Part shown: positions 35,696 through 45,566 of the stretch, piece by piece
How the letters are laid out: each line of letters begins with the position of its first letter
How positions within the stretch are numbered: position 1 is the first letter of the stretch
Assembly (NCBI GenBank): GCA_029262065.1
Contig: JAJDAC010000027.1
Coordinates: 62,001-126,000, forward strand
Reading direction: 5' to 3'
Source of the DNA: Candidatus Krumholzibacteriota bacterium
GTDB lineage: Bacteria > Krumholzibacteriota > Krumholzibacteriia > JAJRXK01
Length of the DNA stretch: 64,000 nt
Program-made: the position numbers and the translations under genes
Notes under the pieces: model-generated
The model's database searches: none
What the model was told of the DNA's origin: nothing
The model's input: the letters and a program-made list of their open reading frames with translations, nothing else

Positions 35696-35704
35696 TGATA
35701 TACT
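35696..35704 (+). promoter_or_regulatory. Extended -10 promoter candidate
   Basis: TGATATACT fits the extended -10 form with a near-consensus TATACT, about 55 bases before the ATG. A second overlapping TATACT starts at 35704. No convincing -35 is visible. Confidence 0.5.
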
Positions 35705-35759
35705 ATACTTCACGTCATGATTTGTGGGCCTGCGATCCCTACCCTATTCAGCGAGTGTC

Positions 35760-37511
35760 ATGAAACTTTCAATCGGGGCCCTTCTTGGGCTCGTCATCGT
35801 GCTGAGCTGGGCGCACGCGTCCTTCGCCGCCGCCCCCGTGGTTGTGGGCACCCTGCCGACCAACCAGGCGCTTCAGGCCGCCGAGACCTCATCTATCGAA
35901 ATCACCTTCGATCAGACGATCAATCCGCTCACCCTCAACGCCATCCGGGTGTTCGGCCGTTGGTCGGGGGTCCACAGGGGTTCATTGCAGGCTCTCGACG
36001 GCAACACGCGCGCGCGCTTCATTCCCTACCAGGCGTTCTCGGCCGGCGAATGGGTGACCGTCAGCATGGCCAAGGGATTGGAGAACATGGCCGGCGAGCC
36101 CATGGCCACCGGTTACACCTGGAACTTCTGGGTCCGTAGCAAGCCCGCCTCGATCGACCTGGTGGAAACGGCGCAGATCCCCGTCCGCCAAACCGGCGAA
36201 CTACACATCCAATGCTACGGCGCCTACGCCGGCGACCTGAACGAAGATGGCTACAGCGACCTGGCGGTCATCAACGAAATCACCGCCGACCTACGCGTCT
36301 TCCTGAACGACGGTGCTGGCGGCTACGGGCCCTTCACCGTGGTTCCGATTCCCAATGGCAATGTACCCAGCGCGAACGAAGGAGCCGACTTCAACGGTGA
36401 CGGCCACATCGATCTGGCCATTGGCAACGGTGGCGGTTCCCACGTCAGCGTAATGCTGGGTGACGGTAATGGCGGCTTCTTGTCGACCACGGCCTATACG
36501 TCGGGGAATCAGGTTCGAGGCATTGGCATTGCCGACCTGGACGGGGACGGCGCCGAGGACATCATTGCCGCCAACCGTTTCTCGAACAACCTGGGGCTAT
36601 TCGAGAACGCGGGCAACGGCGTGTTCTTGCCCGTGGAAACCGTCGAAGCCACGGTCAACGATGAGTACGCCTGCGCGGTCACCGATGCCAATGGTGACGG
36701 AATAGCCGATGTATTCGTGGGCGGCAACATCGGCCAGGAAGTCGTCCTCATGCTGGGCGACGGTGCCGGAAATCTGATTCCGGCGGGTTCGGTGGATGCC
36801 AACGGACGACCGTGGATGATGGCCGCGGGCGACATGAACGGTGACGGACACGCCGATGTGGTCAGCGCCAACTCCTTCGCCAACAACATCGCGGTGATAT
36901 TGGGCGACGGTGCCGGCAACCTCACGCTGGACGATACTTACTTTTCTGGAGCGTTCACGCTGGCGATCGATGTAGGCGACATCGATGGCGATGGCGATCT
37001 TGACGTCGTCGCCAGCAACTTCAGCAGCAACGACTGGTACGTGTGGGAAAACGACGGCACGGGAACGCTGGTGAATCCCAAGGTATACGACGCCAGCGCG
37101 GCTGGCTCATGCGCCATTCTGCACGACCGCGACAACGACGGTGATCTCGACATGACCGGCGTCGATGAACTCGACGACCTGTTGTTCATGTTCGAGAACC
37201 CCGGTCAGGCCACCGGAACCATCCCCACCGTGCCCGCCGCTCAGCTGTTTCAGAATGCGCCCAATCCATTCAACCCCAGCACGCGTATCGACTACCAGGT
37301 GTTCAGCCCGGGCAATGTTTCGCTGCGGGTGTTCGACCTGCGTGGCTCCCACGTGCGCACGTTGATTGATGAACGCACAGAAGTGGGCCGGTTCAGCGCG
37401 CAGTGGGATGGCACGGACACCCAGGGACGAATCGTGGCCTCGGGCGTGTACGTGTACGAACTGCAGACGCCGCGCAACACCTCGAGCCGCCGCATGGTGT
37501 TACTTAAGTAG
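35760..37511 (+). CDS. Secreted FG-GAP/VCBS repeat protein with Ig-like and sorting domains
   Basis: A signal peptide (LSIGALLGLVIVLSWAHASFA) is followed by a Big_5-like Ig domain (ETSSIEITFDQTINPLTLNA). About seven FG-GAP/VCBS blades come next, each with a DxNxDG calcium-loop pattern (DLNEDGYSDLAVINE, DFNGDGHIDLAIGNG, DMNGDGHADVVSAN). The C-terminus is an FlgD-type sorting module (APNPFNPSTRIDYQ, LRVFDLRGSHVRTL, ending RRMVLLK). The ATG at 35760 is chosen because it opens the signal peptide; only a weak GCGAG precedes it. The role is probably extracellular binding. Confidence 0.82.
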   Translation: MKLSIGALLGLVIVLSWAHASFAAAPVVVGTLPTNQALQAAETSSIEITFDQTINPLTLNAIRVFGRWSGVHRGSLQALDGNTRARFIPYQAFSAGEWVTVSMAKGLENMAGEPMATGYTWNFWVRSKPASIDLVETAQIPVRQTGELHIQCYGAYAGDLNEDGYSDLAVINEITADLRVFLNDGAGGYGPFTVVPIPNGNVPSANEGADFNGDGHIDLAIGNGGGSHVSVMLGDGNGGFLSTTAYTSGNQVRGIGIADLDGDGAEDIIAANRFSNNLGLFENAGNGVFLPVETVEATVNDEYACAVTDANGDGIADVFVGGNIGQEVVLMLGDGAGNLIPAGSVDANGRPWMMAAGDMNGDGHADVVSANSFANNIAVILGDGAGNLTLDDTYFSGAFTLAIDVGDIDGDGDLDVVASNFSSNDWYVWENDGTGTLVNPKVYDASAAGSCAILHDRDNDGDLDMTGVDELDDLLFMFENPGQATGTIPTVPAAQLFQNAPNPFNPSTRIDYQVFSPGNVSLRVFDLRGSHVRTLIDERTEVGRFSAQWDGTDTQGRIVASGVYVYELQTPRNTSSRRMVLLK

Positions 37512-37553
37512 CCACGCCTGCGCGAATGTCGCGTGCCCGTCCACGCCAGCGCG

Positions 37554-37590
37554 AAAAAGGAAAAGCCCCGGTCCAGATGGACCGAGGCTT
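37554..37590 (-). terminator. Intrinsic terminator of the small-peptide unit
   Basis: Read on the minus strand, AAGCCTCGGTCC and GGACCGGGGCTT form a 12-bp stem with one G-U pair and loop ATCT, followed by TTCCTTTTT. On the plus strand the same position is a C-A mismatch and no T-tract follows, so it serves the minus strand. Confidence 0.75.
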
Positions 37591-37681
37591 CCCAATTCAG
37601 AGTCGATGACGGTGGGATCCCCGCGATCGGGGTGGTCCGCTGAGGTCAGCGATCCTGTTTCTCCTTTGAGAAAGTGCCCCT

Positions 37682-37726
37682 CTACGAGGCCGTCACCTCC
37701 ACCAAATCGAAACAGTCAGATTGCAT
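37682..37726 (-). CDS. Candidate 14-residue peptide
   Basis: The open frame encodes MQSDCFDLVEVTAS. Its ribosome site, AAGGAGGTGATC, could pair with the whole anti-Shine-Dalgarno end of 16S rRNA, with 10 bases from GGAGG to the ATG. That site contains the stop of the 33-residue frame upstream, so translation would be coupled. The peptide is acidic with one Cys. No family is recognised. It could be a substrate for the adjacent RRE-like methyltransferase, a leader peptide, or a chance frame; the unusually strong ribosome site argues against chance. Confidence 0.45.
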   Translation of the reverse strand: MQSDCFDLVEVTAS

Positions 37727-37733
37727 CGTTTGA

Positions 37734-37835
37734 TCACCTCCTTGCTAGCGCAGACCAAAGGCAGTTCCCAATCTGCCCACCCCCTACGGCCGCCAGTACC
37801 GCAGAAGACGCCGCGCTTGCGCATTGGTTCGTCAT
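37734..37835 (-). CDS. Candidate 33-residue peptide
   Basis: The frame starts at an ATG 10 bases after GGAGG (37846-37850). It encodes MTNQCASAASSAVLAAV, then GGGQIGNCLWSALARR, ending in TGA within the next ribosome site. An Ala/Ser-rich first half, a triple glycine and a Cys/Trp-containing last part recall double-glycine-type precursors, although the leader lacks their usual acidic pattern. The frame is open 41 codons further upstream with no better start. It follows a TTGACA promoter on the same strand. Existence as a protein is unproven. Confidence 0.42.
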   Translation of the reverse strand: MTNQCASAASSAVLAAVGGGQIGNCLWSALARR

Positions 37836-37865
37836 AGTCAACGGACCTCCACAAGCTACGAGTTT

Positions 37866-37880
37866 GATGTTACTGACATC
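37866..37880. promoter_or_regulatory. Palindrome at the predicted start of the peptide transcript
   Basis: GATGTTACTGACATC has GATGT/ACATC arms around a 5-base centre. It overlaps the -10 and predicted transcription start on the minus strand, where a repressor could bind. Confidence 0.35.
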
Positions 37881-37906
37881 TTGGGCAAAGCCCACGGCGA
37901 TGTCAA
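37878..37906 (-). promoter_or_regulatory. Promoter candidate for the small-peptide unit
   Basis: On the minus strand a perfect -35 TTGACA (37906-37901) is 17 bases from CAAGAT (37883-37878). The layout and -10 resemble TTGACC-17-TAAGAT at 13416. Transcription would start near 37871, about 36 bases before the first ATG. Confidence 0.5.
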
Positions 37907-38131
37907 CCCGCCCCATTGGCGGGGGCCCAACTATTTGCCTTGCAAGATTCGCAACCAAATTGAGTCAAATCCACTCACCCGGGACCAACACCGCAAGATT
38001 TCACCCAGATTCGAACGCGCGTTCTACCGAAGAACAACATCCCGGCGTTTCTTCTGTTTCGGCACTGCCAACGACGATATCATTGGGCCCTACGCGAACC
38101 CTTCCCGCCGCGGAACGGTCACTCACTCCTC
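37907..38131. other. Intergenic stretch between peptide unit and methyltransferase
   Basis: No convincing gene is seen on either strand. It looks less GC-rich than its surroundings and should hold the promoter of the divergent methyltransferase gene, which could not be pinned down. Frames that cross it lack ribosome sites and family signatures. Confidence 0.5.
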
Positions 38132-39361
38132 GTGGAGGAACCAGCCATCGACTGGAAACTTCCGTACGTCGTTTCGAAGTCCCTGAACTTCGAAATCTCG
38201 CGTCAGGCAAAATTGGTGGGATCGTCCTCGGTTTCCCGACCGCCCAAGGAGCTGGCGCTCGACGCCCTCCCGGTTCTCATGACCTTTGCTGCCGGAAGCA
38301 CGCCCCAAGCGGCCCTGGCCAAACTGCAAGAGGATTGGGATTTCGACGAAGACGGGTTCAAGGTGGTGGTGGAAGCCCTGCTGCAGCAGAACTTCCTGAC
38401 GCCACTACCGAACTCTGCCACCGGCCCCTCGCTGGCCGCCGAAGGGTTCGCGTCGCTGTTCACCCACCACCAGATGCTGCGCGATTCGGTGAGGGTCATG
38501 GCCTATCGGGCGGCGATCGCCCGGCATTGCCAAGACAAGGTTGTCGTCGAAGTGGGTTGTGGCTCCGGCGTTCTGTCGTTGTTCGCCGCGCAAGCAGGAG
38601 CTCGGCGGGTGATTGCCATCGAAGAAAGCGCCATCGCCGATCTCGCCCGCCGCATGTTCGAGACGAATGGTTTTGGCGACGTAATCGAACTACGTCTTGG
38701 CAACAGCCGAGACATCGAGCTGGATGAGCCCGCGGACGTAATCATCCACGAGATTCTCGGCGTGGATCCTCTGGTCGAGAATCTGCTGCCTCTTATTGAA
38801 GATGCCCGTCAGCGCCTGTTGCGGCCGGGTGGCCGACTGCTGCCACAGCGGCTGGAGATCTGTTGCCGGGGGCTGGAGCTCGAAGACGTTCCGTATCGCG
38901 ACAAGCCGCGCCTGCTTTCAGAAGCCCATGAATTCGACGGCCTGTACGGTGTCGACTTCAGCCCGTATCGGGCACTCCTTGCCGAACTCGAACCACACCA
39001 TTTTCTGCCACCGATCAGCGGCGGCCAGGGAACCTTCGGCCACAAGGTCCTGTCCGAGGAACACAAGCTCCTGGACATCGACCTCCATTGCATCGATTCC
39101 GCTCTCGACGGCCGCATCGATGTGCCCTTGCGTATCGCAAATGCCGGATCGCTGGCGGGCTTGGTACTCTATTTTCGAGCCCACCTCGATTCACGCAGCC
39201 AACTGACCACGTCGCCGTTCGCGCCGCGAACCCATTGGGGGTGGGATGTGCGACGGCTGGTGCGCCGGTTACCGGTGGCGGCCGGCGATGAAGTCATGTT
39301 GTCCGTCGAAGTCGAACGCTGGATGGGCAAGCAGCGGCTCAACGTAAATCTCGCGAGTTAG
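38132..39361 (+). CDS. PRMT-like methyltransferase with PqqD/RRE-like N-terminal domain
   Basis: Residues about 1-95 resemble a PqqD-type winged helix used to bind RiPP leader peptides (ALDALPVLMTFAAGSTPQAA, then GFKVVVEALLQQNFLTPL). The rest is a class I SAM methyltransferase with VVVEVGCGSGVLSLFAAQAG (about 139), an Asp/Glu after strand 2 (IAIEES), and the two features of protein arginine methyltransferases: a double-E loop (HEILGVDPLVEN) and a THW loop (APRTHWGWDV, about 365). PRMTs methylate Arg or related side chains; the substrate here is unknown. GTG 38132 is the first possible start in the frame and has only a weak ribosome site. It is head-to-head with two tiny peptide frames. Confidence 0.78.
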   Translation: MEEPAIDWKLPYVVSKSLNFEISRQAKLVGSSSVSRPPKELALDALPVLMTFAAGSTPQAALAKLQEDWDFDEDGFKVVVEALLQQNFLTPLPNSATGPSLAAEGFASLFTHHQMLRDSVRVMAYRAAIARHCQDKVVVEVGCGSGVLSLFAAQAGARRVIAIEESAIADLARRMFETNGFGDVIELRLGNSRDIELDEPADVIIHEILGVDPLVENLLPLIEDARQRLLRPGGRLLPQRLEICCRGLELEDVPYRDKPRLLSEAHEFDGLYGVDFSPYRALLAELEPHHFLPPISGGQGTFGHKVLSEEHKLLDIDLHCIDSALDGRIDVPLRIANAGSLAGLVLYFRAHLDSRSQLTTSPFAPRTHWGWDVRRLVRRLPVAAGDEVMLSVEVERWMGKQRLNVNLAS

Positions 39362-39459
39362 CCAACGCCTGGACTCTCGTAGTTGCTAGCGCACTCGGCC
39401 CGGCGACCGATGGAAGCTCTTGCTACACCATTCTCCCGCAACACGATTGGGATTTGCCG

Positions 39460-42285
<2,826 letters not shown>

Positions 42286-42296
42286 TCGCGCGCGCA

Positions 42297-44303
42297 ATGA
42301 AGAGCTGGCCCGAATCCCTGGCTGTCGCACTGGCCTTCATATCGCTGGTGGGCGGTGCGCTGGCGGCCGGCCTGCTGCGCGATTCCTGGTGGGGATTTCA
42401 TCTCGCGGCGTTCGCACCCACGCCGTTGGTGGTTGCGGTCGTTGTGATATTGCTGGGGGCACTGGCCTGGTTTCTCTTCGGGAGCGCCGAGCTCCCCGAC
42501 TCACCATTGTTCCTGAACCGTCCTGCACGCACGACCGTGGTGGTGGCCCTGGTCGGCGGCGCTCTGTTCTGGGGGTTTCGCTCGGAGCAACGGCTGCTGG
42601 GCGACGCCCAGCCCCTGGCTACCGACCTCGTAGGTGGCCAGAATTTCCATCCGCGCCAACCGCTGACCTACCGACTGCAACAGTCCCTCTATCAACAGCT
42701 GGATTCGATCTTCGCCCGCGAGGGACGCGAACCGGTCGACGTCGCCCATCGTACCGTAGCCGTTGGCAGCGTGGTGGCCGGCATGCTGTTCTGCGCGGTA
42801 GCGATGGGGCTGGGCGGCACCATCGCGGGCAGCGGAACCCTGGCCAGCTTGCTGGTGGCGCTGCTGTTGGTGAGTCAGGGCTTTGCGTTGTTGTTCTTTG
42901 GCTACGTCGAGAACTACACCTTCTACACGCTGGCCATCGGTATGTTCGTACTGGAGGCCTTGCTCTACCTACGGGGCAGGACTTCGCTCATGGCGCCGGG
43001 GCTGACCCTGCTGTTGGCCGTGGCCCTGCACTTGTCGGCCGTGGCGTTGGTACCCGCGTTCGCGGTGCTCGCCGGGCATGGCCTGACGAATCACCGGCGC
43101 GATACTCTGCGTGACCTGGGTCTGCTGGCCGTGGGCACGGTGGGCACCCACTTCATCCTGTCGCAGATGTTCGTCGACTACGGGCTGACCGTGGGCGTGC
43201 GTGATCTGCTCGAGATTGCCCGCCGCGACCACGGCGGCGGCGCCGGACTGTCGTACACCTGGTCGGCCACGCATCTGCGCGACTTCTTCAATTCGCAATG
43301 GTTGCTGGGGCCCGTCTCGGCGCTCGTCGCCACCGCCACATTGGTACACGGGTTCGCGCGAGGTTGGCGCGAACCCGAGGCTCGTTTCCTGGCCGTGGCC
43401 ACGCTCACGTTCCTGGCCGGAAGTTTCCTGATGTCCGAACCCCTGCTGGGCTATGCCCGGGACTGGGACCTCTTCGCCCCCGCGGGAGTGGTGTACGCCA
43501 CCACCGTGGCGTACTTCGTGGCCAGGCACGGCGTATCGCGCGAGCGCGTCCTGTTGCTGCTCCTGGCCGTATCGGCCACCCATACCACGTTGTGGGTGGC
43601 CAACAACCATGTCGAAGCCCGTGCCCTGGAACGGTTCAAGACACTGCCCCTGGGGTTGGGTCGTACCCAGGTGGTAGTGGGCAATTGGTACTACCGTCAC
43701 CAGGAAACCGCCCAGGCCCAACAGTGGTTCCACGCGGCCCTCGAAGAAAATCCCTACAACGCCAATGCGTTCGGCCTGCTGGGGGCCGTGCAAGCGGGTG
43801 AAGGAAATCTGGAAGAAGCAGCTGCCTCGTTCCAAAACGCGGTGGGACTGCGTCCGGACAAACAGGTCTTTCGCAACAACCTGGTCGCCGCGTTGATGGA
43901 ACTCGATCGCGCGCCCGAGGCACTTCCCCACCTGCGTTGGTTGGTGAACAAACTCCCGAACCAGATCACCTACCTTCGTTTGTTGGAACAGGTGCTGACG
44001 GGTGGCGAACCGGCCTCGAAGGCGACAACAGCGAACGATGAGCTACGCCAGGTGCGGCTGCAGCTTCTGGCCCACCTGGAGCAGCAGCTGGTCGCCAACT
44101 CCAATGACGTTTCGGCTCTGATCGAGGCGGGGATTCTGATGCACCGCTTGGGGCACGCCAGCGACGCCGTGGCCCTGTTGCGTCGTGCCCAGGAACTCGC
44201 CCCCAATCACCCTCGCGCCGACCGCCTGGCCGATTGGATCTACTCAGCCCAACAGGATGCGCGCGCCGAACCCGATTCCACGGACGGTCGTACTTCGCAG
44301 TAG
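42297..44303 (+). CDS. Polytopic membrane protein with C-terminal TPR region
   Basis: About ten membrane helices occupy the first 450 residues, with an amphipathic loop holding FGYVENYTFYTLAIGMF and LMSEPLLGYARDWDLFAPAG. The layout recalls large membrane glycosyltransferases of the GT-C fold (an acidic loop after the first helices is expected, but no DxD or ExD can be assigned with confidence). Residues 455-660 contain TPR hairpins (WFHAALEENPYNANAFGLLG and AAASFQNAVGLRPDKQVFRN). The start is 12 bases after the S9 peptidase stop, with GGGAG a little far upstream. Function is uncertain. Confidence 0.72.
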   Translation: MKSWPESLAVALAFISLVGGALAAGLLRDSWWGFHLAAFAPTPLVVAVVVILLGALAWFLFGSAELPDSPLFLNRPARTTVVVALVGGALFWGFRSEQRLLGDAQPLATDLVGGQNFHPRQPLTYRLQQSLYQQLDSIFAREGREPVDVAHRTVAVGSVVAGMLFCAVAMGLGGTIAGSGTLASLLVALLLVSQGFALLFFGYVENYTFYTLAIGMFVLEALLYLRGRTSLMAPGLTLLLAVALHLSAVALVPAFAVLAGHGLTNHRRDTLRDLGLLAVGTVGTHFILSQMFVDYGLTVGVRDLLEIARRDHGGGAGLSYTWSATHLRDFFNSQWLLGPVSALVATATLVHGFARGWREPEARFLAVATLTFLAGSFLMSEPLLGYARDWDLFAPAGVVYATTVAYFVARHGVSRERVLLLLLAVSATHTTLWVANNHVEARALERFKTLPLGLGRTQVVVGNWYYRHQETAQAQQWFHAALEENPYNANAFGLLGAVQAGEGNLEEAAASFQNAVGLRPDKQVFRNNLVAALMELDRAPEALPHLRWLVNKLPNQITYLRLLEQVLTGGEPASKATTANDELRQVRLQLLAHLEQQLVANSNDVSALIEAGILMHRLGHASDAVALLRRAQELAPNHPRADRLADWIYSAQQDARAEPDSTDGRTSQ

Positions 44304-44317
44304 GCGATCCGCTGGTG

Positions 44318-44326
44318 TGGTACACT
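44318..44326 (+). promoter_or_regulatory. Extended -10 promoter candidate for Nudix gene
   Basis: TGGTACACT, identical to the nonamer before DAHP synthase, 33 bases before the Nudix ATG. Confidence 0.42.
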
Positions 44327-44358
44327 CAGCGCTCCTCCTCAACCTACCGCGTTGGTCC

Positions 44359-44889
44359 ATGAACAAACCCCCGTCGTTCGAATCGAAAGTCCCCGAAGGC
44401 GACAACCGTCATCGCGACGTATGTCGGGACTGCGGGTTCATTCACTACGTGAATCCACGCGTGATCGTGGGCACGCTCGCGCTGTGGAACGGCGAGATAC
44501 TGCTGGCCCGCCGAGCTATCGAGCCCCGCCATGGGTACTGGACGCTTCCCGCCGGTTTCATGGAGCAGGGCGAGTCATGCGAAGAGGGCGCGCTGCGCGA
44601 AACCGTGGAAGAAACCGGCGCCACGCCCACCATCCGATCGCTCCTGGCCGTGTATAGTCTGGCGCATATCAGCCAGGTCCACATGTTCTATCTGGCCGAC
44701 CTGGACTCCGCCACCCTGGAACCCGGCCCCGAGAGTCTGGAAGCTGGGTTCTTTGCGTGGCGGGACATCCCCTGGGACGACCTGTCGTTTCCCACCGTTC
44801 GTTGGGCCCTGCGCCACTTCGATCAGGTGAAACACCTGGATTCGTTCCCCGCGTTCGGCAATCCCCCGCGCGAATCCGGTTTTCTCTAG
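44359..44889 (+). CDS. Nudix hydrolase
   Basis: The 23-residue Nudix box is complete: GFMEQGESCEEGALRETVEE followed by TGA, which fits GX5EX7REUXEEXGU. CRDCGFIHYVNPRVIVGTL before it resembles the single zinc-knuckle region of ADP-ribose/NADH pyrophosphatase-like members. It should cleave a nucleoside diphosphate linked to another group; the substrate cannot be read from sequence. The 176-residue length is normal. The ATG at 44359 opens the conserved region, without a strong ribosome site. It may form a short transcript of its own. Confidence 0.9.
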   Translation: MNKPPSFESKVPEGDNRHRDVCRDCGFIHYVNPRVIVGTLALWNGEILLARRAIEPRHGYWTLPAGFMEQGESCEEGALRETVEETGATPTIRSLLAVYSLAHISQVHMFYLADLDSATLEPGPESLEAGFFAWRDIPWDDLSFPTVRWALRHFDQVKHLDSFPAFGNPPRESGFL

Positions 44890-44909
44890 AAAATCTCTAC
44901 GGCCAAGCA

Positions 44910-44938
44910 AAGACACCGGGCCCCACGTTGGATAGAAT
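44910..44938 (+). promoter_or_regulatory. Promoter candidate for small exported protein
   Basis: AAGACA (44910-44915) and TAGAAT (44933-44938) are 17 bases apart and lie 40 bases before the ATG at 44978. Confidence 0.45.
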
Positions 44939-44977
44939 AAAAGCATGAACTTGTGGAACCAACACGGAGGTCGATTG

Positions 44978-45553
44978 ATGTTTCGTCGTATTCTTTTTGC
45001 CGGCACCCTGATCGCAGGCCTGGCGGCCATGACCACGGGAACCACGGCCCGCGCCGAGGAACCCACCGTGCACCCCGAGCTGAAATCGCTGCTACCATTT
45101 GTGGGCAAGACCTGGCGCGGTGAGTTCGTCAATTCCACGCCCGAGAAGCCCTTCGTAGATGTCTCGAAATGGGAGCTCATCCTCAATGGGCAGGCCATGC
45201 GTATCATGCATTCGCTGAACGACGGCATGTACGGCGGCGAGACCCTCGTGTACTGGGACACCGCCCAGGAATCGCTGGCCTTCTTCTACGCGACTACCGC
45301 GGGCTTTCAGACCACCGGTAAAATGCAAATCAAGGGCGATGTCTTCACGGCCCACGAGTTCGTCACGGGCAGCAGCGAGGGCATCACGGAGGTTTCGTCT
45401 GAGTCGACGCTTCTTCCCGACGGCCGCATGCACATGGTCTCGCGCTATCTGAAAAATGGCGAGTGGGTGCCCGGCCACGAGGCTCACTACGAAGAAGCCG
45501 ACGACGCAATCGTCATCTTCAAGCACGTCAACGTAGCTACAACCGGCAAGTAG
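44978..45553 (+). CDS. Small exported protein, DUF1579-like
   Basis: A signal peptide (FRRILFAGTLIAGLAAMTTG) precedes about 160 residues of alternating beta strands (LLPFVGKTWRGEF, KWELILNGQAMRIMHSLNDG, GETLVYWDTAQESLAFFYAT). This barrel-like pattern is seen in DUF1579/THAP4-like lipocalin-type proteins. The ligand, if any, is unknown. The ATG at 44978 is chosen because CGGAGG is seven bases before it; a start 11 codons earlier is also open. It converges on the M16 gene with four bases between the stops. Confidence 0.72.
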   Translation: MFRRILFAGTLIAGLAAMTTGTTARAEEPTVHPELKSLLPFVGKTWRGEFVNSTPEKPFVDVSKWELILNGQAMRIMHSLNDGMYGGETLVYWDTAQESLAFFYATTAGFQTTGKMQIKGDVFTAHEFVTGSSEGITEVSSESTLLPDGRMHMVSRYLKNGEWVPGHEAHYEEADDAIVIFKHVNVATTGK

Positions 45554-45566
45554 GGCGCTAGCGCCC
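45553..45566. repeat. 14-bp palindrome bridging two stop codons
   Basis: GGGCGCTAGCGCCC is fully self-complementary. It begins with the last base of the plus-strand TAG and contains the minus-strand TAG, so it may act as a short two-way stop for transcription. Confidence 0.5.

Noticed and set aside
37590-37670. A third small frame after AAAGGAG downstream of the 14-residue frame
   Set aside because: It would need a CTG start and runs through the terminator hairpin into the end of the FG-GAP gene.
37727-37742. GATCACCTCCTT resembling the 3' end of 16S rRNA
   Set aside because: It is simply the complement of a perfect ribosome-binding site; no other 16S sequence is nearby.
37734-37958. A longer 74-codon version of the 33-residue peptide
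   Set aside because: Its upstream starts lack ribosome sites and lie before the predicted transcription start; the shorter form has GGAGG at good spacing.
37990-38025. TTCGAATC on the minus strand, like a tRNA T-loop
   Set aside because: The flanking bases do not pair as a T-stem and no acceptor or anticodon arm could be built.
37824-38186. A 120-codon plus-strand frame starting before the methyltransferase
   Set aside because: No ribosome site, no family signature, and it ends inside the methyltransferase gene.
37366-38727. A 453-codon plus-strand frame across the region before the methyltransferase
   Set aside because: It overlaps the FG-GAP and methyltransferase genes in another frame, has no ribosome site and its composition (many Pro, Arg, Ser) is that of a shadow frame.
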